64,000 nt of DNA from positions 1-64,000 of the forward strand of contig CAMCVV010000004.1 of NCBI GenBank assembly GCA_945881905.1, written 5' to 3'. Position numbers and translations under genes: made by a program. This DNA comes from Paenibacillus alvei (GTDB lineage Bacteria > Bacillota > Bacilli > Paenibacillales > NBRC-103111). Shown piece after piece: positions 63,673 through 64,000 of the stretch. Numbering within the stretch: position 1 is the stretch's first letter; every line of letters starts with the position of its first letter. The notes under the pieces are model-generated. The model ran no database searches. It was not told the origin of the DNA and saw nothing but the letters and a program-made list of their open reading frames with translations.

Positions 63673-63890
63673 TCAAAATATCACCTTTTCATCGATATTT
63701 TTGACAGCACCGTGAGGCAATAATCCGAGTTTATGTGAACCAGGAATCACATATAGACATCCATTATCTTCATCAGTACGTTCCATAGCGTCCATGCAGC
63801 TGTTAGTGTATTGGGTTCATTTCTGATATAATAGAAGTCTTGATGCGCAGCTTGACCATGTGTTCCTTGGTGAGTGGGTTTGATCGTTCA
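63673..63890 (-). pseudogene. Remnant of a PhyH-family dioxygenase
   Basis: Minus-strand pieces in two frames read HGQAAHQDFYYIRNEPNTL followed, after a one-base shift near 63798, by DAMERTDEDNGCLYVIPGSHK and a stop at 63673. These match the iron-binding HxD region and the NGCLxxxPGSH motif of phytanoyl-CoA dioxygenases. Both the N-terminal part (stop near 63890) and everything after the PGSH region are lost. The flanking bases 63593-63672 and 63891-64000 show nothing else. Confidence 0.75.
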
Positions 63891-64000
63891 CTTATGATTT
63901 GAGCCACTATCCTAACCTTCTTTATTGAAATTATCCTAACGATAACGAACACACGTATAAATCAACATAGTCACAATGAACTTTTCCATATCCCTAATTG

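Noticed and set aside
1-64000. tRNA, rRNA, riboswitch, CRISPR, prophage or insertion sequence
   Set aside because: Looked for by eye in the gaps; no cloverleaf, conserved riboswitch core, spaced direct repeats, integrase or transposase frame was recognised. A covariance-model search would be decisive.

Overview
The window reads as a chromosomal segment of a low-GC, endospore-forming Firmicute, most like the Paenibacillaceae. GC is roughly 40% by eye. Spore genes are present (sda, gerE, a YheC/YheD-type coat protein), as are Bacillus-type dnaB/dnaI, heme A synthase, coproheme decarboxylase HemQ, a menaquinone-type sdhCAB operon and KtrAB. Parts of the order match the B. subtilis yut/yum/yui and trxA-uvrC-sdh neighbourhoods. 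No rRNA, tRNA, CRISPR array, transposase or prophage module was seen. Many genes appear to start at TTG behind a strong Shine-Dalgarno sequence.

Layout. 1-7 kb: HAD phosphatase, DUF456 protein, ThuA-like protein, MurJ/SpoVB-like flippase, thioredoxin-like protein, ctaA, and a HEPN-SDR pair. 7-13 kb: Fe-S and redox genes (NifU-like, YuzB, HesB/IscA), sda with a DnaA-box array, ferredoxin-NADP reductase, NDH-2, hemQ and yuiB. 13-17 kb: a decayed alpha/beta hydrolase, then the helicase-loading genes dnaB-dnaI, a YqzM-like peptide and trxA. 17-28.5 kb: uvrC, ktrB-ktrA, a LysR regulator divergent from sdhCAB, a CDF metal exporter, and nfeD with an SPFH protein. 28.5-39 kb: AraC and PhyH dioxygenase, a PHP phosphatase, LysR, a broken EamA transporter, HADs, SDR, a DEAD-box helicase and a membrane-anchored FAD oxidoreductase. 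39-50.6 kb: a large secreted subtilase with beta-propeller repeats and a dockerin, CDGSH protein, anchored trypsin-like protease, aminotransferase, malic enzyme, EamA and MFS transporters, and psd. 50.8-64 kb: acetyl esterase, CrtI-like oxidoreductase, spore-coat ATP-grasp protein, a nucleotide-sugar operon (ugd, UDP-xylose synthase, galU) followed by a glycosyltransferase with a very basic tail, a CAP protein, gerE, a methyltransferase, and an MBL hydrolase.

Functional links. ctaA, hemQ, NDH-2, sdhCAB and the Fe-S genes together serve an aerobic menaquinone-based respiratory chain. galU, ugd and the decarboxylase form a complete route from glucose-1-phosphate to UDP-xylose, next to spore-coat genes and a glycosyltransferase. 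The sda promoter region carries five DnaA-box-like sites, which implies the replication checkpoint on sporulation known from B. subtilis. gerE has a good sigma-K promoter match.

The most unusual signal is in the MBL hydrolase gene. Its central ~570 bp (about 62776-63342) is much GC-richer than its flanks and is almost entirely made of consecutive inverted repeats with 7-13 bp stems, yet the reading frame and metal-binding motifs are intact. The window also holds at least four clear gene remnants (alpha/beta hydrolase, EamA, SDR tail, PhyH), which suggests ongoing gene loss.
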